Source: Patagioenas fasciata (Eukaryota; Chordata; Aves; Columbiformes; Columbidae). From it: a stretch of DNA of 64,000 bases. This document shows, piece after piece, positions 36,401-49,400 of this stretch. Every line of letters begins with the position of its first letter. The first letter of the stretch is position 1. The notes below the pieces were generated by a model, which was not told the origin of the DNA, did no database searches, and was given only the letters and a program-made list of their open reading frames with translations. The position numbers were made by a program, and so were the translations under genes. Where the stretch lies: contig NC_092520.1 in the NCBI RefSeq assembly GCF_037038585.1, forward strand, positions 13,771,001 to 13,835,000, in the 5' to 3' direction.

Positions 36401-39400
36401 TGGAACACAATGCCTCCAGAATGGGATGTCCCAGAGCTATCAACCCAAACCATAAACATCTGTGCAACTCATAATCTCTTCATTTAACCTTTGTAATGGC
36501 AACACAACCTCAACTAATTTTTTAAATGCTGGTAGGCATTAAAATAAATAGATATGAAAATGTCACTGACACATTATAAATAGAATTCTAATTTATGAGT
36601 GCTGCCTCCCAGTGAGGGATTTGTTTTTTGACTTTAAGAAAATAACCGTGCCACCTGGAGTTTATCTTTCTCCTATATTGTCTAGTCTGAACTCATTTTT
36701 TTCCCCTTTTGCACTAATTGTTACATTTAGATATCATCGTGCAGGAAACTATGTTGAGGAGTGATTAGGGTATAACTCACATATCAGAATGCATGAGCTA
36801 ACTGGAAAAGCAAAGCTTCAGATCAGATTTAATTAAGATAGCTTACACTCTCAGTTCAGTATTCTGCCTAAAGCAAGGAAAAAAAAAAAGAAGACTAACG
36901 GCTTCTTCCAGAAACATGATACTCCTGGGACAGGAATTTGAAACTCCATAAGCAGAGTAGCTTTTACTCCTGTGAGTAGTCCTGAAATCAGCATGACTAG
37001 TTATGTGAATAAATGGTACTCTGCATAAATTAATAATGCACAATCTGGCCACACAGAAATCCTTGTTCTGGTACAGTTTACTAATTGCCTGTGAGTCATT
37101 CGAAAAATGAAACAAGACAAGTAAGCGATATTCATACAAGCAATGGCTTACAGGGCTTTCCTTTTTATTTTTCATATATGTAAAACAAAATCTGTAATAC
37201 CAAAGTAAATCAAAAGGGGAATCTTCAGTCGGAGCTTGCTAAAGGGCAGTGTCTGCAACTCATATTGCATCCACCTCCTTACAAGAAGAAAGGCGAATTG
37301 TCAATACCAGCAACTTAGGTCTATAAACACCATGTTGAAACTTCATGCATAATTGTAATCAGCATCAATTTACTGCTTATACTACAGGGCAGTTAGAAGG
37401 TTGGGAGCAACAGAGATCCACTGCCATAAACGGCAGACAAGCAAATAATGTAAGTAACTGCACTGGTCTATTTTAACTTCCATTTACAGATCATCCCTAG
37501 GCTTTAATGTTTTTTATACATATGCATATATATATATATATATATACACACCCACACACATATATATATAGGAAAGTATAAGCCACAATATATATCATCT
37601 TTCTCCTTTTGCTGGGTGCTGAGTGCTGGGCTCTGCAGTGCTAAGTGAAGTAGAAGGCATAAGAGTATTTTTATAAGGACTGGAATTATTGAAGCCTAAT
37701 GTCCTTCATATTTGTATCTTTTGACTGATCGAGGGAAGGGAGATGTGAGAAGTGAGAAAAGGACTTCATCTGAACCTTTTTTCTCTGGGCTCCATTCAAG
37801 GTATCTACCCTCATGCCTATAAGCTCCTGGACTTCCCTTTGGCTGGGACACAAATGGGATCCTTTCTCTGCCACTGGCCATCTGTTTATTTTAATGAAAT
37901 TTGTAGAAACCTAATTATCTTTCAGACTGATGTCAAATTGCATTAAAATCAACTTGTCTATTCAAAAAATGTTGAGAAAGACGTGTCGACAAACACATAG
38001 GCTAAACTTCTAGCTTCATTTCCATGTGGAAATGGACTAAAATACAGTAAATTAGGTGGATAGCATAAAGTGGGAATATTTTGAGTTTAGGATGGATATA
38101 AATGTCTTCAGTGGGAAAATGTGCTACAAAGCCACAGAAGCCACAGCCAGAGGTGATGACTCACTATACTAGGTGATATTCAAGTAGACAGGGACAGTTT
38201 TATTTCCATGGCATTGCTTATGACCTATATAGACAGAATAAAAAACAGACAAAAAGTTGAAATACAAAAACCAAAACCATACTGTTAATTCAAATTATAA
38301 ATCTCTGTTCTTTCTCTTTTTTATTCCCTACACTTCTCTGAGCCTTACCATAAAGCTTGACAAAAGAATATCTGTGTCCTGATAAATTGGTACATAGGGA
38401 ATAAAAAAGTGCCTTGGTTCCTAAAGTCTTGTCCCCAAACTGCAGAAAATTATGCAAAAAAAATGTTCAGAAAGTTGTTTAGGAACCTCTTTGCATGGCC
38501 TGAAAGGAGATACAGAAGCTGTTGTGAAAGAGACAGACAAGTGACTGGCATAATTTGTTGCATGGAGAGAACAGGGAGACAGGATAAGTGACAAGAACAA
38601 ATAGTACCAACTGGCAGAAATGTGCCTTTGTTATGAGCAATTCAGAACCTACACAGGGGTATTATCCTGCTGCACATCAACAGAGACTCTGAGATGAAAT
38701 GAAGATGCTGGGAGATTTCATAGAGACTTTATCTTTTTTCTCCCTTTTTAGGTATTATTGCTGACAGAGTTTTTGTTTTGGTTTGGTTTTATTTTAAATT
38801 ATGGCCATCATTAAAAAATAGTTTGTAGTCGATTTACTTTGCAGTTCATGCAGGTTCTTTGGAAGCCTCAGGAGCCAAAGGAAGCAGGATGGCTTCAACA
38901 GCCACCCAGGGCTGGAGGGGACTGCTGAGGCAGATGGAGATGTTTATGTCACTCTTTCCTGAAATGGCTGCAAGGGAGAGAGGGGGTTGCAGCTTTCTAT
39001 CAAGCAGACACATTCTGATTTGTGCCATTTCATCTTTCAGTTTGAGACATAGAGGTGACAGCGTACCAGATCAGAGGTGAATCTGGCTGTTCATTCCCTC
39101 ATCCCATCTTTGACAATGGTCAATAGCAATGACAGAAAAGGATAAGAAGCCTGTAGCCAGACAGCTACCTGTTGTTCAGAAACCTGAGTGTCTTCAATAG
39201 TTTTTGGTGAATTTTTCTTCCATTATCTTGTCTACTGTCTTTTGGAACCCTTGTATGTCCGTAGGATCCAGGAGGTCATGTGTTTTATTCCCCACAACAA
39301 AAATTACTCTGTTCCCAGCTGTTTTGTACCTTGTTTTGCGCTCTGTGATCTGCATTGCCTGGAGCTGGACATAAATCTGGCAATTCACAGGTCTGCATTT

Positions 39401-42400
39401 GCCCTTACTGATCTGATGTTGAGATAAGGAACACTGAAATGATGAGAGTCTGAGATTGTTGATGTCATTGTCGATAAAGATGGTAGATGTTTCCTGCAGA
39501 ACTGGGACATGTGAGTTGTCATCAGACTTAATTCAGTCATACAGTTCGGATACAATGGACCAAGGGGTCATTATGCTCAAAATCTTGGTTAGGTGAAAGG
39601 ACAGAGTTTCTTAGATTTTAAAGTTAAAGAAATCAAGGTTTGTGGGGAGACCAACAGATAAAGTCAGGAAAATTGCACAAGGCCTTTTTCAGTCCAAAAT
39701 GTAAGGTGCAGTCTTCAATGTTAAATGCAGGTCCAGAAGCACGAAACAACTGACCTGAGCTGATCCTGAAAGCTTTCTTTATTGTTTTCACTCTCTTTGG
39801 TCTACTAAGGGATACAACTTCTTCCTACAAATCTTGGCTTGCTTATATCCTTAGATCATTACAGATGCAATGTTATCAGTCCTCTGAATAAATTATTTGA
39901 AGGTATTGATGCAACCTAGCCGGAGGACATTGCAACACAAGCCTCTTTCTTTGTCTCTCAGAACTATGAATGAATCCTTTCCCGCAAAGTTTTGGAGAAG
40001 AATCTCATTTTTCAGTCTTGCTGAAGTTAGCTACAGTCAACATCAGTTTTTTGAAGACCTGGTCTCTTGGTGGCTTTCTGACCTGTTACCTGTGGAGCTG
40101 GCTGCCTCCGTTGAAAATGAGAAATAGTTGATAGTTGTTGATATGTTGTGGGTAGTTTAGCTCACTGAAAATAAAACAAAAACATTGTTTTTTACAGTTT
40201 GATCACCTAGAGATATTGTTTAGAATAGTGAAATTGATTAGTTTGAGATCTTCTTCCTTGGAAATGATCTCGTAATTAACTTGTGGTTTTAATGGTTTCT
40301 ATCATTTTGTGATCCAGAAAAATTCTAGCTCTTTTAGCCTTGCCATCAAAACCTATGTTTTGTTTTCTATATCTTTTTCTTGGTTCTGGGAGTACTAGAG
40401 TGTCTTGATAAAGTTATTTTGATATAGTGCTATTGGTATTTGTCAGTAGCATCAACATTCCTACTAATTTATTGTCTTTATGCACAATGGACTGTTCCTA
40501 TGGAAGGGTGACTTTCTATTTCTAAATAATCCCTCTTTTCCTAGACAAAAACATGGGGAAAATCAAAACATCTTTTCTGTGGAATCATGGATTGCTTTTT
40601 TTTTTTTTTGTCTCCAAAATTTGAAGTGAACTCATACAAATGGAAGTGTGACAGAAAGCTGCTAATTTTGTTGGCAGCAGTGCTTTACTGCAAAGATTAA
40701 TCTTCATATATGACTGATTTTTTTTACCCTTTTATTTGTCTCTGAATGATGTCCAGATGAGCTACTCTGAAATAACAGCATGCTGAAATTTCAGAACATC
40801 TCAACATCTTTAAGAGATGGTGCAATATGTCAAAAAAACCTAATTTCCCCTAAAATTACTTTGAAGTACAATTAAAGTGATATGGCATGGTATTTATAGG
40901 GAAATACAAAAGCATACAACAGATTACTAGGAAGAAATCACAGAAGGCCAAGAGTATTGGGCAGTTTGCTACCATGGCACACACATAATTGTCATTAGGA
41001 ATCTTTATTTACTAAGTGTGCTGTTTTCGTACCAGCTCATTATATTAGTTCCTCATTGTGGAAAGATTTATCTGAGATTAAAAATTATAACCAGCAATGT
41101 TATGAACTAATAAGCACATCTAATTTGGATGCTGTTAGAGGATTAAATGGAATTAGTGACAGCACCATTTCATTTCATTTTGGTAAGGTTATTATCACCT
41201 ACATATTCCGTCCATGAAATGGAACCATAACTACTTCAGTGGCTATAATGAAAGCACACACAATATTTCTTTGTTTCTCTTTTCAGGTCAGCTATTGCTA
41301 TTAGATAATGTTCATCATTAGGAAGGAAAAGTGTTTTAATAGAGGGGGACTTTTTCGTCTGGTGATACAGGAAACCTCAGATGATCTTTTGTGCCTTCAT
41401 GTGAAATCACAGGGAGCATACACTGGGATCCACATGATTCAGATTCATGACGGATGTGCTCCCCCATCTCCCATTTTTTGAACGACTTCTAATCAGGGCC
41501 AGAAAGAGCTGCAGCATTTATCAGATGGCTTCCCTCCTTCAGGTCTTCATTCACAAATTCGCTTCTGTGCAACGATGCCCATGACAGCACTAATGAGTTC
41601 GCTGAAGTGCTGGAAGCAGGATAGCCGTGTTTTTGTGGCTCTCTGCCCAGGTTAATGAGCCCTGCTTCTCAGCAGTGCTAATTAGGCAAAGCAGAGATCT
41701 CCATGGCAGTGAGTATATTTATTCTGATGCGCAGTTATTTCGGGAAGCTCCACGTGGTATTGCATTGCTCTGGTAGACATACCCTCAGCATCAAGGACAT
41801 TAGGAGGGAACCCTGTCCAACAGCTCTGGAGGCTTACAGCTCTCTCCTTTCAGTAAATGCAGCACAAGTTTTTGTCATAAATTATCAAAGTGATACTCCT
41901 AAAAGACAGATCTACTGACTGAAATGCCACACTCTGATATGAGTAGAAATACTCTAAATGACTTAAAGGGGATGATTCCTGACTCCACGTGAGCAGTAGG
42001 AATTAGACAAACTTGTCTAAAAAGCTGTAAATTAAACAGCCAACTAAAAAGTTGTTGGACACTAGCCTGTCATATGTTATTGGCTTTTGTTTCTAGCCAT
42101 CAGAGGCAAGGTGGCTTTGCTGGCCCGAGTAAGGAGCTCTATTTACCACTGCTGTGCAATTAGTACCCTGCTGTGCCTTGTACACTCAGAGCGTGCAGAA
42201 ATGCCATCACCAGTGTGGGGGCTGCTGAACTGTGTCTGTCACTTTGCACCCCAGGGACAGCCTGGTCAGGCTCAGAGGCATAGGTAGGGGAAGATAGGGG
42301 AGCTGCTGGTGGAACCTTTGGGGAAGCCAAAGAGCTGATTTGCATGTGCAAAAATTAGGAGCAAAGAAATAAAATCTTCTCAGTGTGCACTGGGGGGTGA

Positions 42401-43468
42401 CTGGGTGACAACTCCCACTTCCAGCTGAACAACATTTCTTGGGTGCTTTAGACTGCATTGTAATTCTTTTCTGTAATAGTCAACAACATAATTATTCTTT
42501 AAATACAACCTTCTTCATAAAACACATGCATAATAAGCACCCTGTGTCATACCACATGGCACCTCCCAGGGAGTGCTGGATAACCTGGTCTTGGGAGATG
42601 CAGTTGCAGGAGACTCCTCATCATTGTCTCTTCACTGGGTGCAATAGCCAGCTCAATATCTTCTCTGCTTGTCTTGACAAAGGTTTCTTCTTTTTTCCTT
42701 CCCAAATGATCCAGAGGCTGTGGGGAGGTGTCCTGGTGACCTTGTGGATCTGTCTTCCGTGAGGTGAGCCCAGTTGGTCAGAAGTAGAGAGCTCTGGAGG
42801 TACCAGCCTCTCCCAGCTGGCACAGGAGGGTCTGCTCCTGTCCTGCATCCAAAACTAAGTCTCTGGCTCTGAGAGGTTGAGCCTGAAGCAGTGCAAGGCC
42901 GGGTGAGTTTATTCCCCTTTCCATAGCGCTGGTGCTCAGTGACTGAAGTTCAGCCAAGGGAGAGGACAATGCTGAACCTTACAACCAGTTGTTGGATTTC
43001 CCCAAGCTGCAATTCCTTGCCCTGCAATTCAGATTTGAAAGCTGCTGCCTAGACGTAGTTTGCAGCTCATGTTTTGCCATGAACAGTGCGGAAATGAAAT
43101 AACTGGAGTGACAACCTGTTTCCTTTTACAAAGGAAACTGATTATGCCCAATGTGATCAAACTACTGCCCACTCTCTGCTTGTTCCAGAGACAGAGCCTT
43201 CCATGGGTGCCGATTGCAAAATTAACATGGTGTACGAGGCAGAGGAACCTGCAAGGGGGCCCAGGAGGAGGCACGTTCTCAGTTGAGAGAGTATCAGGGC
43301 ATTACTTCAGTTTAATAGAAGTTAAACTTTGCAATGGCCTACTTACAAAAGCTCACAACAATCCAAATGTCATCCTTGCAAAATCAGAACTGAATAGCAC
43401 TTCACTCAGAGAGTGCTACTTCCAGGCAGGTTTCTCTCGCTGCCGCTGCTGCTTTTCTCTTGCCCTGG
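33454..43468. other. Non-coding stretch, no gene seen
   Basis: No gene is recognised. Frames reach 118 codons (33392-33748, minus, partly inside the LTR) and 116 codons (34801-35151, plus), both without family resemblance. The stretch holds a TA/CA microsatellite (37515-37570) and low-repeat blocks (36300-36610, 41140-41300) that look like candidates for conserved non-coding elements. Confidence 0.6.
37515..37570. repeat. TA/CA compound microsatellite
   Basis: A TA run (after TATGCA) passes into a CA-rich section (ACACACCCACACACA) and then back into TA. The symmetry could form a hairpin. Length polymorphism is expected. Confidence 0.95.
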
Positions 43469-43488
43469 TTTTTTTTTTTTTTTTTTTT
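43469..43488. repeat. Poly-T homopolymer (20 nt)
   Basis: Twenty T in a row. A 170-codon plus-strand frame (43060-43572) runs through it and owes its phenylalanine run to this tract. I judge that frame a chance ORF. Confidence 0.92.
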
Positions 43489-46400
43489 AAACATTATGCA
43501 GGCCTTCTTGAGTCAGAATATACTAATTGGATTATTTATGCTGCATTTGATCAAGTAATTGAAATAAATTGAAGGGCTAGTGATGACTCACTGTTTTGGT
43601 GAACCCCCATGGAATAAACAGCCATAACAGGGAATTAGCTTGTTTCATGAAAACATTTTCTGAAGTTATGGTCTTTGATCATCTCTCATATGGCAAATTG
43701 ACACTGCACGGACGATCATACAATCAACGTGCAGGAACAGATATTGGGCTGCTGTTTTAGTGAACAAGACCATGCTCTGTGGATGCCATGCACGTATTTT
43801 CTCTCTCCCATGACCTTTTTTAAACCTGTTGGCAGGGCTCAGGATGGGATTGTAATGTAGCTCCTTCCCATAGCTGTGGCTCATCTCTGAAGAAGCCCTT
43901 GACCTCCAGTGTCCCACTTTAGCAAGTTCACTCTTTCGCTTGCTTTATGCCCCAAAGTTATCTGCTGCAGCTCTGAGGAGCGCTGGGTGAATCTCTGCTC
44001 ACAAACCTGAATGCCATGCACTCCCCAAGCACCTCTGTTTCAGGAGCTGAAGGTTGCATCTTTCTTGCCTGCAGGGGTAGCCACAGAACAGCAAAAGAAA
44101 AGGCCAAAGCTGTCACTCATCGGCACCATTTGCTGCTCACCGGAGCTGCGGTGTGTGACCAACAGCAGTGGGTTGATGCTCAGCAACACGCATCAGGACA
44201 GGGCTGAACTCTCCACTACCCTGTCTATGTGATATAAACACTGCGTAAGATATTTGTCAGTCTGTCTTGCAAGCCACAGTGAATGTAACAATGCAGGGAA
44301 ATACACTAAATACACACTGCAACTGTCAGCTTTAAGGATAACTGGATTCGTAAAGGTAGGGAAAAGGTATCAAAACAAACCCTTATCTCTCAGATGATAT
44401 GATGTATACAGTTGCAAGTAGAAGTGCTGATAATCAGGAAACTATTCTACTACATAAATATACTTGACAAGCTAAAAAATAGCTACAAAATTTCATGAAT
44501 ATTTCTCTGTAAATTGCATTTAAATTATTGTCAGTGCTTTCCCTTGTAGATTCCAAATTAGCAGCTATTCTTCTAATACTGTAAATTTAAGTTGTTGTTG
44601 TTTACTTTTGTACCAGCGCTATTCTAGCAGAAACTGAAGAACAAACTTCAGAAGGATGCTTCTCAAAGCTTCCAGATGGCAACAATAATTATTTATTATC
44701 TTTAGCTACCATGATTATGTTGCCCAATCTGGGATATTGTAAATCAGTTTTCAGATGGTCATAGAAGTTGTAGCAAGTTTAATGAAAAAAATTGCTTATT
44801 ATATGTTTGTTCAGAAGGACTGAACAATCAGAGAACTGCAGCTCTTTCAGCTTAACTAAATATATATGGAAGTCTAGATCTAAAAGGGACCTGTGTTTGG
44901 AGGGACCAGCATGGTGAGATGTTTACAATGAGGAATACATCATTCACACAGCACAGAGTCTGTGGTTCTCTGAAATCTACACTCTGAGAGTGGGTACAGT
45001 CAAGGATTGTGCTATTTGTTTTTTACTGGAGCCAAATTATAGTGTAAAATGGGAGAAATATCTTCTTTGGGTAATGCAAAAGCATTGGCATTCAGTTGCA
45101 ACAGCATTTAAATTCTGAAGTGAGGGTCCAGCCCCAGTGCAGCCTTCGAGATTTGTGTGTTTTTATTACAAGCTTTGCCCTCCAGAGTTTATTTTCCCCC
45201 TTAACCTAATTCTATCCAATCTGTCATATTTTCTTAGTAATGTTCTGAGGCCACAATTTTTCTTCTTATTGGAAAAATTAGCTCTGTTTTATGTTTGCAG
45301 GGTAATGGTGACAGTGGAATGAAGGGAATGACACACTGATTTTCAGCAAGGCTTTCATTAATTGTCTGCTTAGATTTATGACATGCCACTTGATTTACAG
45401 CACTCCTTTTTTTGTGGATGCCGTTAACATTTCTACAATAACCCTCTTCCATTTTTTTAGCTTCTCGAAACCTAAAGTAAACATCTTTACAATTGTATTT
45501 TGAAATTTGGATAACTTTATAGCCACAATTGGTTCCTCTTAGTAAGACCAGAACTGCTTCTCCAAGATACTCTTTCTTCTTGAGTCCCTGATGCCTTTGT
45601 TTTTCACCTAACAACTACCATTGAAAAAAGGTAGTTTAAATTTTAAAGGTTCTAAAACTTACTTTGATAAATAAATCTGTCTCCTGGTATGCTCAAAATT
45701 GCTCCTAAGTTTCATATATTTTAGATTCTTCAGGGTCTTTTTCCAGAAAATGATCAGTGGTGAGAAGTTCCAAGTTTCTGTTTCTCAAGGGATGAAGACT
45801 AAAATTTTTTGTTTCTGTAATGAACTCACTATAGTATCTTGGTTGGAGGCAGTTCAAGGAATTTTCACTCATATCCCTTCAGGATTTGCACTTATGACAA
45901 TTAAGGGTCTTTATGGTCCAGAGCACAATTTCCCACACAGCAGTATATAAATGCTGTCCAATTGAGTGCCTCTTGCTGCCTGTGTGCATTACCAGGGCTG
46001 GTCTTGCCACCATCAAGGGTAGCATATTATCAGATCACATTCTCCCTTCAGCTGAAGGGAAGAAAAATGGTGATTCAGAGAACAGTTACAAACTCACGGG
46101 AGGCCCTCCAGGTTCCGCAAACCTCCTGTTTTCCTTTTTGCCATTACTGGCTAATGCTTGTCACTGGAAAATATCTTGTTCTGGCTGATGTCTGGTGTTA
46201 CCTACCCTGGTTCATGCTGCTCAGTGAGAAGTTCCTTTCCCTTGTGGCAGTCGGGAAACTTATGTATAAAGTTTTAGTGAATGGCACAAGACTGTTTTCA
46301 CAGACTGTTTTCAACTGCTAGGAGGAGGAATGTAATGCTTTGTTGTTTACCAGTTAATTGCTTTCAACAACAGAACTATGGAAGTACAAGCAGGCAGGAA

Positions 46401-49400
46401 TGTATTACAACAGTATTAACAATGGGGTTGTTAGGTTTAGAAACAGATACACAGAGCTAGCTGAAAACCATTGTGATAGCTATTTCTGTATTGGATTAAC
46501 TCCAAGTCCAGGTCTCTGTTTTAGCTGACAAGCTGCCAGACTGCTCACATGTGCTAGGTGTGCAGCATCAGTCTTTTGGCAAAATCTTCAGGTCACCTGT
46601 CTGTGACCAGCCATCATGATGGCCTTGCTTGGTCCTTTGTGGATGAACCAGCTCCAAGGCTGTTGTTAATCCCCGTATTCACAACCATCTTCAAGAGCTA
46701 CTTAGGTTGGTCCAATACCAGGAGTGTCATGAGATAATCAACAGCTTTGGAAATATCCCCAAGCACATCCAGTATTGGTTTTGGCTGTCAAAGCCAAGGT
46801 TCTTAATTGTCTGTTGGACTTCTTGTTGTTTCTCTCTCTTTGAGCACACTGCAATGTAATGTGGGTAAATTGCAAGGTACTGAGCTATAAGGTGAACATT
46901 TCATCTGACTTCATCTGTATTTTTTTTTCCTCCTTTCCTTACTACAGTATGTCTCCTAGTAATTTAAGAATTTTTTTTTCCAAAATTGGAAATTGTCATG
47001 ATAGGTTTTTACCTCCTAATTCCTTAGGTAGCCATGGTTAGGCTTCCTATGGCGTAGCCTGGACTCAAATGCATCTATGAGGGGAGCCAAGGAAGTGTGT
47101 GAAGTTGATTAGAAGAAATGCCAACAAAGTGGCTCATGTTCTCTCTGCTCTTGCAAGGACATACGATTTCTACTGTGATTTGGGAGTGTGTCTGTCTTGG
47201 GCAGATTTCATATGGAGATCAAAACAAGGACTGAAGCAGATGCTTTAGACAGCATTGCCGAGGAAAAAGAACAAATACTGTCCAAGACAAGAAAAATAAA
47301 AAGACAAAAATATATTTCCTATCATCTTGCAACTGTTGACTAAAAAAGCTTACATTTAAGGCCTGGCTTGTCAAGAAATATAGCAACATCTGTTTTTGCA
47401 AAGCATGCTGCGAGGCTTTGAATGCAGACAAAGCAAAAACTCCTACCCATATGACAACTGGACTCCATGTACAAAATAACAAGGCTTTTTCAGACCGTAT
47501 AAGGAATATTACAAGTTACTGCCAAGAGCTATGAAGAAAGATGCAGCACAGAATTTGCCACTGAAGGTGATCGTTTGTCTAACTTTATTCCTTGAATGTT
47601 TGCTGAAATCTCTTAAGCTCTGGCTTAGGAAGGCAGTGACTTCTCTTGAGACTTTGCTGCTGTTATCCTCCCCAGCTGTCTGCTCTGTCTCATACTGCAA
47701 GGCTGGGTAAAATCAGTGAAGGTGATTTTAGAAAGCCACCATATTGGCTGTGGCCATCCATGCACTGGGTAGCTAAATCTCTAAGCCTTTTCAGCTAGCC
47801 TAAGAGATAAGATCATTGAAATGATCAAGGATAATTCTGTCTGTGTACTGTTTTAAAGATGTTTTGTCTATTAAATTTGCTCCAAATCTTTTGTAATTAT
47901 CTTTGAATTTTAGTTTGGCATTTCTAGGTATTTTCTGAGCAGAGAAACCCAAGAATTCTATGGTGGAAATAAAACCTGGAAGGAAGACATGCCACGTCAT
48001 CTCTGTTTCTGAACAACAGGGGGTAGCTTGTGCTTCTACCAGGATATAAAGGATACACTAAGTTCAAATGTTTGCTAGCTAGGGCTCAGATAAACTCCTG
48101 AAAAAACAAAAACAAAACCAAAAACAACAAACCAGCCTTTAGACAATTCTCTTTTTCCTTTCTTTATCTAGAGGAAAGTAGCTGAGATGCAGTAATAGCA
48201 CGGTCTGACACAGCTGAGAGTGAGCCTGTGAAGAGTAATCAGAGGGAAAACACAGGGACCAGGATTGTCTTTTAATTTGTCCATTGCCTGAGGATGAAAG
48301 GAAGTTGCTGTCAGTCACAAAGTGCAAAGGAGGATATTTTAGTGTGCTCTAGTCTGCAAAAGGGGCTCTGTTATCCCTCCAGTGATCTATGAGTAATTTC
48401 TGACACAAAACCTCCAAGTTACCAGCACGGCTAATTTGAGAGAGAAAGGTAACAAACATTTCTTCTAGGAGTTCTGGAGCAAAAAAAAGGAAAAATAAAA
48501 AGAAAAAAAATCCCTCCTGCCCTTTATTTTGCCTGGTATTATCTGCTGTACAAATGTCATTAAGTGACATTTCTCTCCTAGAGGCCATCCAGTGTATATG
48601 AGGATTATTATTCCCTCCTTCTCTTCTCTCCCACTGAAAAACAGATAGTGGCTGACAGTTAATGAGGGGGACTCTAATCTGACAGTGCTATGAAAACTGC
48701 TGCCAGAAAAGATCTTGATAATGGCATAAGAAATCCTTTCTATCTCAAACTACCATTAAGGCGCTTGTCTGCAGCTGGGAAGTCAGGACATTCTCCTCTA
48801 ATCAAAGCTTGTTAGATCTATATCCTCTTGTACTTCTGCAACTTATTTAAGAGGAAAACCCAAAACAGTCCTAGGGAAAAAAAAAAAAAGCATTCAAAAC
48901 ATAAAGATCTACTGAGATTAAATTCCTAAATAGGAGTTTGATGCTATTGCTCTGTGCTCTACAGTTAAGGCAAATTTTGCTTTCAGTTACTTCGTTATCT
49001 CACAGCTACTCTGTGTGCATATATATGCATATAGAAAAGGAGATTTCACTGTGGGAGGTGCTGTTTATTATGTGGAACTTTCTGAACTGGAGAACTCGCT
49101 CTCTAAATTTACATGGCAGACAGCATCCTCGAGATTTTGCTCAGTACAAGCTGTTCTTATTACCTGCTCCAGACCATGTGGCATAAACAGAAATTGTCTC
49201 CTCACCCTCAGTCCCAAGCCTTCAGCCCCAGATGCCCACTCTGTGGCACAGGGAATTAAGTTTCTCTGAGGTGACTCCAAAGTATTTCAGAGCAGAAGTT
49301 TGTTCTAAATAATTACTCAGTCAGGATTTTTACTTCAATACAGTCAGCCCTATGGTTTTAAATTATTAATCCTCTGCACACTACAAGTGTTGGAGAAGGA

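Noticed and set aside
38158..38168. GACTCACTATA, matching the core of the T7 phage promoter
   Set aside because: It is an 11-base coincidence in bird DNA. The rest of the promoter does not match, and there is no phage or vector sequence around it.
43060..43572. 170-codon plus-strand open frame, the longest outside CR1
   Set aside because: It runs through a 20-T homopolymer, has no recognisable domain, and minus-strand frames overlap it. It is most likely chance.
45234..45614. 126-codon minus-strand lysine-rich open frame
   Set aside because: AT-rich DNA gives such frames by chance; no motif was recognised and no splice or promoter context seen.
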